Assembly: GCA_040220455.1 (NCBI GenBank)
Contig: JAVJUS010000134.1
Span: forward strand, 55,392-119,391
DNA length: 64,000 nucleotides
Direction of reading: 5' to 3'
Source: JAVJUS01 sp040220455
GTDB taxonomy: Bacteria; Pseudomonadota; Alphaproteobacteria; DSM-16000; Inquilinaceae
Part shown: one piece after another, positions 25,247 to 33,393 of the stretch
Layout: the number at the start of each line of letters is the position of its first letter
Position numbering within the stretch: the stretch's first letter is position 1
The notes under the pieces: generated by a model
The model's database searches: none
Seen by the model: the letters and a program-made list of their open reading frames with translations, nothing else
What the model was told of the DNA's origin: nothing
Position numbers and translations under genes: made by a program

Positions 25247-26569
25247 TCAGTAGAGCGCCTCCACCAGGAACAGCGTGATGCCGGGGAAGACCACCAGCAG
25301 GGTGACGCGCACCACGTCGCTCGCGATGAAGGGCAGGGCGCCGCGATAGGTCTGGCCGATCGGCACCCCGTCCGACATCGCGTTGATGACGAACAGGTTC
25401 ATGCCGACGGGCGGCGTGATCAGCCCGACCTCCACGACGATGAGCACGATGATCCCGAACCACAGGGCCGTCTGCTCGGGCGTCAGCCCGAAATCGAGCG
25501 CCATGACGATCGGGAAGAAGACCGGGATGGTCAGCAGGATCATGGACAGGGAATCCATGACGCAGCCGAATACCAGGTAGCACAGCAGTATCGCCACCAG
25601 GACGAGCCACGGGCTCAGCCCGCTCTCCCCGACCAGTCGGGCGGCCTCCTGCGGCAGTTGGGAGAAGGCGAGGAAGGAGTTGAACAAGGCCGCGCCCAGC
25701 AGGATGAAGAAGATCATGCCGGTCGACACTGCGGTCGCCAGCACCGCCTCGCGCAGGCCCTTCCAGCCGAGCCCGCCGTTCAGCCAGGCGACCAGCCCCG
25801 TGCCCGCCGCGCCGACGGCCGCGCCCTCGGTCGGCGTGAACCAGCCGGCATAGATGCCGCCGATGACCGCCAGGAAGATCGCCAGCACCGGCCAGACCCG
25901 GGCCAACGCCGCCACGCGTTCCGAAGTCGGGCTCGGCTCGCGCCGGCCGGCGGAGCCGGGGAAGATCCGGACATAGATCGCGATGGCGGTCATGTAGCCG
26001 GCCGCCGCCAGCGCCCCCGGCACGAAGGCGGCGATGAACAGCTTGGCGATGTTCTGCTCGGTCAGGATGGCGTAGATCACCAGGATCACCGAGGGCGGGA
26101 TCAGGATGCCCAGCGTGCCGCCGGCGGCGAGGCTGCCGGTGGCGAGCGCGCCGGAATAGCCGAAGCGCTTGAGCTCGGGCAGCGCCACCTGGCCCATGGT
26201 CGCCGCGGTGGCGAGCGAGGAGCCGCAGATCGCGCCGAATGCGCCGCAGGCCCCGACCGAGGCCATGGCGACGCCGCCGCGCCGGTGGCCCAGCCAGCTC
26301 GCCGCCGCGTCGAACAGCGCGCGCGACATGCCGCCCCGGGTCGCGAACTGCCCCATCAGCAGGAACAGCGGGATGATCGACAGCGAATAGCTCGAGAAGG
26401 TGTCGTAGGGCACCGACTTGAGCTGGGAGAGGATGGCGCGCGGGCTCCCCGTGACGATCCACACGCCGAAGCCGCCGACCAGGAACATGGCGAGCCCGAT
26501 CGGCAGGCGCAGGAAGATCAGCGCGATCAGGACCGGAAAGGACAGGAGGCCGAGCGCGATGCCGCTCAT
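25247..26569 (-). CDS. TRAP transporter large permease (DctM family)
   Basis: A 440-residue membrane protein of the DctM/SiaM type with about 12 TM helices. It carries the typical LPIGLAMFLVGGFG, GAFGAICGSSLATAATMG, GGTLGILIPPSVILVIYA and VVEVGLITPPVGMNLFVIN blocks. It imports a carboxylate in symport with Na+ using the DctP protein at 27211. The ATG at 26569 overlaps the stop of the small permease (ATGA). Being in one transcription unit with pobA suggests a hydroxybenzoate-like substrate. Confidence 0.92.
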   Translation of the reverse strand: MSGIALGLLSFPVLIALIFLRLPIGLAMFLVGGFGVWIVTGSPRAILSQLKSVPYDTFSSYSLSIIPLFLLMGQFATRGGMSRALFDAAASWLGHRRGGVAMASVGACGAFGAICGSSLATAATMGQVALPELKRFGYSGALATGSLAAGGTLGILIPPSVILVIYAILTEQNIAKLFIAAFVPGALAAAGYMTAIAIYVRIFPGSAGRREPSPTSERVAALARVWPVLAIFLAVIGGIYAGWFTPTEGAAVGAAGTGLVAWLNGGLGWKGLREAVLATAVSTGMIFFILLGAALFNSFLAFSQLPQEAARLVGESGLSPWLVLVAILLCYLVFGCVMDSLSMILLTIPVFFPIVMALDFGLTPEQTALWFGIIVLIVVEVGLITPPVGMNLFVINAMSDGVPIGQTYRGALPFIASDVVRVTLLVVFPGITLFLVEALY

Positions 26570-27096
26570 GCCGCCCGCCCCGGATTGCCGCCGTCGTCCC
26601 GCCGGCCGCGCAGCTCGGCCAGGCTGCGCGCGACGGTGAAGGCGCTGACGGCGAGGAACATCGCGGCGCCCAACGCCGCGGCGGCGTAGCCGATCCACAG
26701 CGGAATGCCGAGGATGAAGCTCGTCTCGCCGTAGCGATGCTTGTCGGCGAGCCCGAGCAGCAGGCGCCAGAAGATCACGCCCGCCACGCCCGTCAGCAGC
26801 AGGTTGCCGACCAGCTCCGCCAGCCGGTTGGCGGTCGGGCCCAGCGGCGCCAGGAACAGGTCGACGGTGACGTGCCCGCGGCGGAGCTGGCACCAGGGCA
26901 GGAAGCAGAAGATCGCGAAGGCCGAGCCCATCTCGACCAGCTCGTAGTTGCCGGGCACCGGGCCCAGGCCGGCCCAGACCAGGCTGCGGCCGGTGATGCT
27001 GACGAGCGTCAGCACCGTCATGGCGATGAGCGCGAGCCCGCCGGCCAGCGCCAGCGCCAGGGCGGCGCGTTCGATCAGGCGTTCGATCAGCGACAT
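26566..27096 (-). CDS. TRAP transporter small permease (DctQ family)
   Basis: A 176-residue, four-helix membrane subunit. The first helix is LALALAGGLALIAMTVLTLVS, the second helix covers about residues 50-68 (VEMGSAFAIFCFLPWC), and the conserved polar RRGHVTVDLFL loop follows. Two further helices lie before an Arg-rich tail. It overlaps the large permease by 4 bp and starts 114 bp after the DctP stop. Confidence 0.88.
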   Translation of the reverse strand: MSLIERLIERAALALALAGGLALIAMTVLTLVSITGRSLVWAGLGPVPGNYELVEMGSAFAIFCFLPWCQLRRGHVTVDLFLAPLGPTANRLAELVGNLLLTGVAGVIFWRLLLGLADKHRYGETSFILGIPLWIGYAAAALGAAMFLAVSAFTVARSLAELRGRRDDGGNPGRAA

Positions 27097-27210
27097 GATC
27101 TCCGCGTCCGGACGGCCGCGTGCTCGGGGGAGGGGCGGGACGGACCCGGGACGGGGGCGACGCGGCCGCGCCTCCCGTCCCGGGCGAAAGTATCGGTCGG
27201 TCGGCCGCGG

Positions 27211-28266
27211 TCAGTCGGCGGCGGAATACTCCTCGATCAGGGTGCGGGCCTCCTCGACCAGGGCGGCGCCGTCGACGCCCTCGTCATCCATCTGCGCGAT
27301 CCAGTTCTCGACCACCGGTTCGGCCGCCTCGCGCCAGCGGGCCTCCTCCTCGGCGTCGAGCATGATGATCGTATTGCCGGCCTCCTCGGCGCGCTGGCGG
27401 CCTGTGACGTCGCCGCCGTCCATCGCCGCGCCGAACATGGCCGCGGCCTCGATGCCGGAATTGGCGTCGATTACCGCCTTGAGGTCGTCGGGCAGGCTCT
27501 CGTAGCTGTCCGTGTTCATGACCATGGCGAAGGTCGCGGTGTAGAGGCCGTTCTCGCCCGAGAAGCCGGTATGGGTGTCGACCAGCTCGTAGACGCGCAG
27601 CGGCACCGTGACCTCCCACGGGATCACAGCGCCGTCGATGACGCCCTTGGAGAGCTGCTCGGGCACGGCCGGCACGGGCATGCCGACGGCCGTCGCGCCC
27701 AACTCCTCCAGCAGGTTGGTGATGACCCGGGTCGGGCCGCGCAGCTTCAGACCGTCCATGTCCTCCATCGAACGGACGCCGTCGCCGCGGACATGCAGCA
27801 GGCCAGGACCGTGGGTGTGGAAGACCAGCGGCTGGACGTCGGCGAACTCGTCCATGGCGTTGGCCTGGACGTAGTCGTAGAAGGCGCGCGAGGTCGCCTC
27901 GCCCGAGGTCACCATGAAGGGCAGCTCGAACGCCTCGGTCTTCGGGAAGCGCCCGGGCGTGTAGCCGAGCACGGTCCAGACGATGTCGACCACGCCGTCG
28001 CGTGCCTGGTCGAACAGCGAGGGCGGCGCGCCGCCGAGCTGCATCGCCGGGTAGTGCTCGATCTCGATCCGGCCGTCGGATTCGGCCTCGACCTTGGCGA
28101 TCCAGGGGTCGATCGCGTCGGCGGGAATGGTCGCCTGCGGCGGCAGCATCTGGTGCAGGCGCAGGGTCACGTCCTGCGCCGCCGCGCCGCCGGCCGTGCC
28201 CAGCGCGATCGCCGCGGCGAGCAGGCCGCCGGTGAGCGTGCCGCCGGTGAGCATGCGGTAGGTCAT
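27211..28266 (-). CDS. TRAP transporter substrate-binding protein (DctP family)
   Basis: A 351-residue periplasmic solute-binding protein. The signal peptide covers about residues 1-30 (GGLLAAAIALGTAGGAAAQ). The mature part starts VTLRLHQMLPPQATIPADAI and carries the DctP carboxylate-binding region MDGLKLRGPTRVITNLLEEL near residue 160, which has the Arg expected to hold the substrate carboxylate. GVIDGAVIPWEV follows. The ATG at 28266 is preceded by GGGAGGA. It heads the DctP-DctQ-DctM-pobA group; a PcaQ-like box lies 143 bp upstream. Confidence 0.9.
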   Translation of the reverse strand: MTYRMLTGGTLTGGLLAAAIALGTAGGAAAQDVTLRLHQMLPPQATIPADAIDPWIAKVEAESDGRIEIEHYPAMQLGGAPPSLFDQARDGVVDIVWTVLGYTPGRFPKTEAFELPFMVTSGEATSRAFYDYVQANAMDEFADVQPLVFHTHGPGLLHVRGDGVRSMEDMDGLKLRGPTRVITNLLEELGATAVGMPVPAVPEQLSKGVIDGAVIPWEVTVPLRVYELVDTHTGFSGENGLYTATFAMVMNTDSYESLPDDLKAVIDANSGIEAAAMFGAAMDGGDVTGRQRAEEAGNTIIMLDAEEEARWREAAEPVVENWIAQMDDEGVDGAALVEEARTLIEEYSAAD

Positions 28267-28390
28267 GATGTCGTGTCCTCCCGTTCGCGGCCCGCCGGGT
28301 TCGCCGCCGGCGAGGCCGCTCGCCCCGCCGGCGCGCCCGGCTGTCATGCCTTGGTATCAGTCTGCCTCAGGCCCGGCGAAAGGCGAAACG

Positions 28391-28424
28391 AGGATTCGCC
28401 GGGGCCCGATAACCCGCCGGTTGT
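28391..28424 (-). promoter_or_regulatory. PcaQ-box-like site upstream of TRAP-pobA
   Basis: ATAACC-CGCC-GGTTGT (28409-28424) fits the ATAACC-N4-GGTTA pattern I associate with PcaQ in Sinorhizobium. AGGATTC (28391-28397) sits 11 bases before it on the side facing the TRAP genes; the same AGGATTC-N11-ATAACC arrangement occurs at 29685-29718. It lies in the 180-bp gap before dctP. Confidence 0.65.
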
Positions 28425-28446
28425 TCCGGGCGCATCCGGACCGCGC

Positions 28447-29571
28447 TCAGGCGGTCACCTTGCCCCAGATCGCCTCGGCGGTGCGCACCACCAGCTCCAG
28501 CTTGCGCCGCTGGTCGTCCTCGGTGATGTCGTTGCCCTCCTCGGTCGAGGCGAAGCCGCATTGCGGCGCGATGCCGAGCTGGTCGATATCGGCGTATTTC
28601 GACGCCTCGTCGAACTTCCGGCGGAGGTCGTCCAGGCTCTCCAGCTCGCCGGTCTTGGTCGTGATGAAGCCCGGCATCACGCGCTTGCGTCCCTTGGGCA
28701 GCAGGCGCAAGGGCTCCAGCCCGCCCGCGCGCTCGGTGTCGTATTCCATGAAGAAGACGTCGACGCCGGTCTTGTTGAACACCGCGTCGGCGGCCGGGTC
28801 GTAGGCGCCCTCCGCGGCGTGGGTCGAGCGGAAGTTGCCGCGGCACATGTGCATGGCGATGACCATGTCCGACGGCCGGTCGGCGATCGCCTCGTGCATC
28901 ATCCAGGCATAGCGGTCGATTAGCCGGTCCGGGTCCTGCCCCTCGGCCTTGCGGCTCTCGCGATGCTTGGGGTCGCACAGATAGGCGAAGAAGATGTCGT
29001 CCATCTGCAGGTAGCGGCAGCCCGCCTCGTAGAACTTGGCGACGGCCTTCCTGTAGGTCCGCGCGATCGCCTCGAACAACACGTCCGGGTCCTTGTAGGC
29101 CGGCGGGTGGATGTCGGCGGCAGCGGTGCGGAAATGGCAAGCGCTCGGCCCCGGGATCGAGATCTTCGGCGTGACCGAGGTGTTGGCCGCCAGGAAGCGG
29201 AAATGGTCGAGCATCGGATGGTCGTCGGGGAAGTCCAGCTCGCCCTTGATCGTCGGGTAGATCGGGCGGAGCTTGACGCCGGCGAACTGCACGCCTTCCT
29301 CGCGCTCCTCCAGATCGAAGCCGGTCAGCGCGCCCATGAAGTCGTAGTGCCAGAACGACCGGCGGCATTCCCCGTCGGTCACCGCCGGCAGGCCGACCTC
29401 CTCCTGCATGGCGACCAGGCCCTTGATCGCCTCGTCCTCGACGGCCGCGAGCTCGTCGGCGCCGATCGATTTTTCCTCGAAGTACTTCTTGCGCGCGGCC
29501 TTGACGCTCGCCGGGCGCAACAGGCTGCCGACATGGTCGGCGCGGAACGGCGGTGGCGTGGCTTGCGGCAT
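28447..29571 (-). CDS. MetE C-terminal-domain-like zinc methyltransferase (cobalamin-independent methionine synthase II family)
   Basis: A 374-residue single-domain protein of the UroD/MetE TIM-barrel family. The expected zinc ligands are visible: His and Cys in MHMCRGNF, Glu in FFMEYDTERAG and Cys in APQCGFAST. The N-terminal ADHVGSLLRPA and TDGECRRSFWHYDF blocks are typical of stand-alone YxjG/YxjH-like proteins. Such proteins move a methyl group between folate or another donor and a thiol; the natural donor here is unknown. The ATG at 29571 follows GGAGGGAG. It lies between the TRAP-pobA unit and pcaQ, and a PcaQ-box-like site sits upstream, so it may process a methyl group in aromatic metabolism. 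Confidence 0.82.
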   Translation of the reverse strand: MPQATPPPFRADHVGSLLRPASVKAARKKYFEEKSIGADELAAVEDEAIKGLVAMQEEVGLPAVTDGECRRSFWHYDFMGALTGFDLEEREEGVQFAGVKLRPIYPTIKGELDFPDDHPMLDHFRFLAANTSVTPKISIPGPSACHFRTAAADIHPPAYKDPDVLFEAIARTYRKAVAKFYEAGCRYLQMDDIFFAYLCDPKHRESRKAEGQDPDRLIDRYAWMMHEAIADRPSDMVIAMHMCRGNFRSTHAAEGAYDPAADAVFNKTGVDVFFMEYDTERAGGLEPLRLLPKGRKRVMPGFITTKTGELESLDDLRRKFDEASKYADIDQLGIAPQCGFASTEEGNDITEDDQRRKLELVVRTAEAIWGKVTA

Positions 29572-29684
29572 GGGCTCCCTCCTCGACTCGAGCTCTCGCG
29601 GGGGCGGCCGCCCACGGGGGCGCCGGCCACCCGCATTCCGGCTATTGGCGCCAGTCTGCATCACGAAAGAGGCAAGGAAAAATG

Positions 29685-29718
29685 AGGATTCCTCCGGTAT
29701 GCATAACCGTGACGTTAT
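29685..29718 (-). promoter_or_regulatory. PcaQ-box-like site upstream of the MetE-like gene
   Basis: ATAACC-GTGA-CGTTAT (29703-29718; ATAACG-TCAC-GGTTAT on the other strand) forms an ATAAC-N6-GTTAT dyad. AGGATTC (29685-29691) lies exactly 11 bases before it, towards the MetE-like gene. It is in the 165-bp gap between that gene and the end of pcaQ. Confidence 0.65.
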
Positions 29719-29736
29719 GCCGAGCCGAAAGGTGTC

Positions 29737-30651
29737 CTACCGTCCGGCGGCGTCCACGATCCGGCGCAGGATACCCGACAGCCGGGTCATGGCGGGCGTC
29801 ATCGCCGCCTCGGCGCGCATGGTCAGCCCGACGGGCCCCAGCGTCTGGTCGACGTTGAAGGGCAGCTCGGCCATCAGCCCGTCGGCGAGGTCGAGCGCGA
29901 CGACGCCGTAGGAGATGAACCACACCGCGTCGGTGCGGCGCACGTAGCTCCGCCCGAAGGTGGCGGCGACCGTCTCGATCCGGTCGGGCAGGCGGGCGAT
30001 GCCGTTGGTGATCAGCAGCTGCTCGGCCAGCTCCCGGATCGCCGCGCCGGGATCCGGGAAAAGGACCGTGTAGTCGGCGATCCGGGTCAGGTCGCTCGCG
30101 CCGATCAGCGGGTGGCCGGGGCGCACGATGACCGCGATCCGCTCGGAATAGAGATGGGCGAAGCTGAGGCCGCTCATGCTCTCCGGACCGGCGAGCCGGC
30201 CGACCACCAGGTCCAGTGTGCCCTCGCGCACCAGGTCCAGGAGATAAGGGTTCGGCCCGGTCACGATGCGCACCGGCTGCTCCGGCGTCGCGGCCTTGAG
30301 CGTGGCGACCGCGCTCGGGATGATGCGCGCCGCGACGCTCGGCAGGGCGCCGACGGTCAGCACCGGCTCGCCGCCGCGCCGCGCCCGCTCGATGCCATCG
30401 AGGCCCTGGATCAGCGAGGCCAGGGCCGAGCCGGCGTGGTGCAGGAACATCTCGCCCACCGGCGTCAGCGTGACGCCGGCGCGCCCGCGCTCCATCAGCC
30501 GGGCCTCCAGGATCTCCTCCAGCTCCTTCAGCGTCTTGGAGACGGCCGGCTGGGTGACGGCGAGCTGGTCGGCCGCCTGCTTGACGCTCTGTCGCCGGGC
30601 AACCTCGACGAAGGTGCGCAGGTGGCGCAGCTTGATCCGGGGGTCGAGCAT
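29737..30651 (-). CDS. pcaQ: LysR-family regulator of protocatechuate catabolism (PcaQ)
   Basis: A 304-residue LysR regulator. The N-terminal winged HTH (residues about 6-65) reads IKLRHLRTFVEVARRQSVKQ then AVTQPAVSKTLKELE, close to PcaQ, and the C-terminal co-inducer domain follows (GALPSVAARIIPSAVATLKA). In rhizobia PcaQ responds to beta-carboxymuconate and activates pcaDCHGB. The gene is divergent from pcaD with a 95-bp gap, the same arrangement as in known alphaproteobacterial pca loci. A PcaQ-box-like sequence overlaps its own start codon, which would suit autoregulation. Confidence 0.93.
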   Translation of the reverse strand: MLDPRIKLRHLRTFVEVARRQSVKQAADQLAVTQPAVSKTLKELEEILEARLMERGRAGVTLTPVGEMFLHHAGSALASLIQGLDGIERARRGGEPVLTVGALPSVAARIIPSAVATLKAATPEQPVRIVTGPNPYLLDLVREGTLDLVVGRLAGPESMSGLSFAHLYSERIAVIVRPGHPLIGASDLTRIADYTVLFPDPGAAIRELAEQLLITNGIARLPDRIETVAATFGRSYVRRTDAVWFISYGVVALDLADGLMAELPFNVDQTLGPVGLTMRAEAAMTPAMTRLSGILRRIVDAAGR

Positions 30652-30665
30652 GACCGAACGGTTAT
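30650..30665 (+). promoter_or_regulatory. PcaQ-box-like site in the pcaQ-pcaD gap
   Basis: On the minus strand this reads ATAACC-GTTC-GGTCAT, and it overlaps the pcaQ start codon. It is centred 89 bp upstream of the pcaD start. A TTC trinucleotide lies 10 bases away on the pcaD side, similar to the arms of the other two sites. Confidence 0.65.
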
Positions 30666-30746
30666 CCTTGCCTGCGAAAACATGATTTTACAGCCTTCCG
30701 CGGATCACGCAGTCTCGACCGCGTCACCGGGGCAGGAAAAGCGCGC

Positions 30747-31544
30747 ATGCAGGCCGCCGTCATCAACGGGCGTGCGATCGAGTACCGGGTCGAGGGGCCG
30801 GCGGACGGGCCCGTGCTGGCGCTCGCCGGGGCGCTCGGCACCGACCTGCGGGTCTGGGAGCCGCTCATGGACCGGCTGCCCGCCGGCTGGCGGGTGCTGC
30901 GCCATTCCATGGCCGGCCACGGGCTGAGCGACCTGGCCGAGGCCGACGGCCACGCCGTGGCCCACCACGCGGGCGACCTGTCCGGCCTGCTCGACCATGT
31001 GGGCGCGGCGCGCGCCGTCGTCGTCGGGCTGTCGGTCGGCGGCATGATCGCCCAGACGCTGGCCGCCGCCGCGCCGGAGCGGGTCGCCGGGCTGGTCCTG
31101 TGCTGCACGGCGCATCGCATCGGCACGCCCGATCTCTGGTCGCAGCGCATCGCCGATGTCCGGGACAAGGGCCTGGCGGCGATGGCCGACACCATCCTGG
31201 AGCGCTGGTTCTCCCCCGCCTTCCGCGAGTCCCGGCCGGGCGAGCTGGCGCTCTGGCGCAACATGCTGGCGCGCACGACGCCGGAGGGCTACGCCGCCGT
31301 CTGCGCCGCGATCCGCGAGGCGGACCTGAGCGAGGCGGCGCGCGGCATCGCCGTGCCGACGCTGTGCGTCGCCGGCACGCTCGACGGCTCGACCCCACCG
31401 GAGACGGTCGCCGGCCTCGCGGAGATCGTGCCCGGCGCCCGGCTCGAGACGATCGAGGGCGTCGGCCACATCCCCTGCGTCGAGGCGCCCGACCGGCTGG
31501 GCGCCCTGGTCACCGGTTTCCTGGAGGAGCACCGTCTTGGCTGA
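30747..31544 (+). CDS. pcaD: 3-oxoadipate enol-lactonase
   Basis: A 265-residue alpha/beta hydrolase converting beta-ketoadipate enol-lactone to beta-ketoadipate. The nucleophile elbow is GLSVGG (Ser about residue 95), the acid Asp is in VAGTLDGSTPPE and the catalytic His is in GVGHIPCVEAP. Length is normal. It is the first gene of pcaDCHGB; pcaC begins 8 bp before its stop. Upstream is the 95-bp divergent regulatory gap shared with pcaQ. Confidence 0.95.
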   Translation: MQAAVINGRAIEYRVEGPADGPVLALAGALGTDLRVWEPLMDRLPAGWRVLRHSMAGHGLSDLAEADGHAVAHHAGDLSGLLDHVGAARAVVVGLSVGGMIAQTLAAAAPERVAGLVLCCTAHRIGTPDLWSQRIADVRDKGLAAMADTILERWFSPAFRESRPGELALWRNMLARTTPEGYAAVCAAIREADLSEAARGIAVPTLCVAGTLDGSTPPETVAGLAEIVPGARLETIEGVGHIPCVEAPDRLGALVTGFLEEHRLG

Positions 31545-31983
31545 CGGCGATCACGAGGCGCCGCGCGACGACGCCTATTCCCGCGGCATGGCGGTGCGCC
31601 GCGCCGTGTTGGGCGACGGCCATGTCGACCGGTCGGAGGCCGCGAAGACCGATTTCGACGCCGAATTCCAGCGCTTCATCACGGAAGGGGCCTGGGGCTC
31701 CGTCTGGGCCCGGCCGGGGTTGAGCCCGCGCGAGCGCTCGCTCGTCACCATGGCGATCCTGGCGGCCGGCCGGCATCACGAGGAGGTCGCCATGCATGCC
31801 CGCGCGACGGCGAATACCGGGGCCACGCCGGACGACCTGAAGGAGGTGCTGCTGCACGTCGCCGTCTATGCCGGCGTGCCGGCGGCCAACGAGGCGGTGC
31901 GCGTCGTCAAGAAGGCGCTGGCCGAAGCCGGCCGGCTGGAGCCGGGCGCGCCCCGGGCCGGGGACGGGGAGGCGACGCGATGA
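31537..31983 (+). CDS. pcaC: 4-carboxymuconolactone decarboxylase
   Basis: A 148-residue enzyme of the CMD/AhpD fold converting gamma-carboxymuconolactone to the enol-lactone used by PcaD. Blocks are LSPRERSLVTMAILAAGRHH, EVAMHARATANTGATPDDLK and VAVYAGVPAANEAVRVVKKA, including the conserved His in AMHARA. It overlaps pcaD by 8 bp and pcaH by 4 bp (ATGA). In some bacteria pcaC and pcaD are fused; here they are separate proteins. Confidence 0.95.
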   Translation: MADGDHEAPRDDAYSRGMAVRRAVLGDGHVDRSEAAKTDFDAEFQRFITEGAWGSVWARPGLSPRERSLVTMAILAAGRHHEEVAMHARATANTGATPDDLKEVLLHVAVYAGVPAANEAVRVVKKALAEAGRLEPGAPRAGDGEATR

Positions 31984-32732
31984 GCGACGACCGCGCCACC
32001 AACCGGCCGGCCGCCGTGGCGCCGCTGACGCCGCGCGACCACGACTGGCATCCGCCGGCCTTCGCACCGGGCTACAAGACGAGCGTCCTGCGCTCGCCGC
32101 GCAAGCCGCTCGTCGCCCACGAGTCCACGCTGACCGAGGCGACCGGCCCGGTCTTCGGCCCTGACGCGATCGGGCCGCTCGACAACGACCTGATCGCCAA
32201 CTACGCCCATGACGGGGAGCCGGTCGGCCCGCGCATCCTGGTCCATGGCCGGGTCACCGACGAGGCCGGGCGCGGCGTCCCGGGGGCGCTCGTCGAGATC
32301 TGGCAGGCCAATGCCGGCGGGCGCTACCGCCATGTCAACGACCGCTACCGCGCCCCGCTCGACCCGAATTTCGGCGGTTGCGGCCGGGCGCTCACCGACG
32401 CCGACGGCCATTACGTCTTCCGTACGATCATGCCCGGGCCCTATCCCTGGCCCAACGGCGTGAACGACTGGCGCCCGGCGCATATCCACTTCTCGATCTT
32501 CGGCACCGCCTTCGGCCAGCGGCTGATCACCCAGATGTATTTCGAGGGCGACCCGCACATCCCGCTCTGCCCGATCCTCAACGCGATCCCGAGCGCGGAG
32601 GCGGTCGATCGGCTGGTCGCGCCGCTGGACATGGCGGAGACCGTGCCCTTCGATGCGCGGGCCTATCGCTTCGACATCGTGCTTCGCGGCCGGCGCGCCA
32701 CCTGGTTCGAGAACCGGCCCGAGGGGACGTGA
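31980..32732 (+). CDS. pcaH: Protocatechuate 3,4-dioxygenase, beta subunit
   Basis: A 250-residue intradiol dioxygenase subunit carrying the non-haem Fe(III) site that cleaves protocatechuate to 3-carboxy-cis,cis-muconate. All four iron ligands of the Pseudomonas enzyme can be placed: Tyr116 (GGRYRH), Tyr155 (GPYPWPN), His168 and His170 (RPAHIHFS). The family's N-terminal RDHDWHPPAFAPGYKTS and LDPNFGG blocks are present. It overlaps pcaC by 4 bp; pcaG starts 1 bp after its stop. Confidence 0.97.
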   Translation: MSDDRATNRPAAVAPLTPRDHDWHPPAFAPGYKTSVLRSPRKPLVAHESTLTEATGPVFGPDAIGPLDNDLIANYAHDGEPVGPRILVHGRVTDEAGRGVPGALVEIWQANAGGRYRHVNDRYRAPLDPNFGGCGRALTDADGHYVFRTIMPGPYPWPNGVNDWRPAHIHFSIFGTAFGQRLITQMYFEGDPHIPLCPILNAIPSAEAVDRLVAPLDMAETVPFDARAYRFDIVLRGRRATWFENRPEGT

Positions 32733-32733
32733 C

Positions 32734-33366
32734 ATGCCGCCGCCACTCCACCGCCTGAAGGAAACGCCGTCCCAGACCGCCGGGCCGTTCGTCCATATCG
32801 GCATGGCGCCGGCGGTCGCGGGCCTCGACGCCGTGTTCGCGCGGGACCTCGGCGCCGCGATCGCGGGGCCGGAGACGCCGGGCGAGCGCATTCGCGTCAC
32901 CGGCGTCATCCTCGACGGCGACGGCGTGCCGGTGCGCGACGCGGTGATCGAGACCTGGCAGGCCGACGCGGCCGGCCTCTACGCCTCGCCCGCCGATCCG
33001 CGCCAGGGCGCCACGGCCCCCGACTTCACCGGCTGGGGCCGCTTCGCCGTCGACCTCGCCAGCGGGGAGTTCGCCTTCGAGACGGTCAAGCCCGGCCCCG
33101 CGCCGGGGCCGCAGGGCACGACGATGGCGCCGCACATCGCCTTGTGGATCGTCGCCCGCGGCGTCAATCTGGGCCTCGCCACCCGGCTCTACTTCCCCGA
33201 CGAGGACGCGGCCAACGCCGCCGATCCGATCCTCGCCCGGGCCGGCGAGCCCGGCCGCCGCGCGACCCTGATCGCCGAGGCGGCGGGGCAGGCCGACGGC
33301 ATGGCCGTCTACCGCTTCGTCATCCGCCTGCAGGGCGCGGACGAGACGGTCTTCTTCGCCACCTGA
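32734..33366 (+). CDS. pcaG: Protocatechuate 3,4-dioxygenase, alpha subunit
   Basis: A 210-residue intradiol dioxygenase alpha subunit that completes the PcaHG heterodimer and contributes to the substrate pocket but lacks the iron ligands. It shows the usual TPSQTAGPFVHIG start, the VIETWQADAAGLY block matching the beta subunit's VEIWQANAGGRY, and MAPHIALWIVARGVN where the beta subunit has the HIH ligands. The ATG at 32734 follows the pcaH stop closely; GAGGGGAC precedes it. Confidence 0.95.
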   Translation: MPPPLHRLKETPSQTAGPFVHIGMAPAVAGLDAVFARDLGAAIAGPETPGERIRVTGVILDGDGVPVRDAVIETWQADAAGLYASPADPRQGATAPDFTGWGRFAVDLASGEFAFETVKPGPAPGPQGTTMAPHIALWIVARGVNLGLATRLYFPDEDAANAADPILARAGEPGRRATLIAEAAGQADGMAVYRFVIRLQGADETVFFAT

Positions 33367-33393
33367 ACCCGGCACCGGACCCGCGAGCGCGCG

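Noticed and set aside
23802..26689. Long open frames on both strands across the pobA/dctM region
   Set aside because: They lack recognisable domains and are low in hydrophobic residues, whereas pobA and dctM in the other frame match their families end to end.
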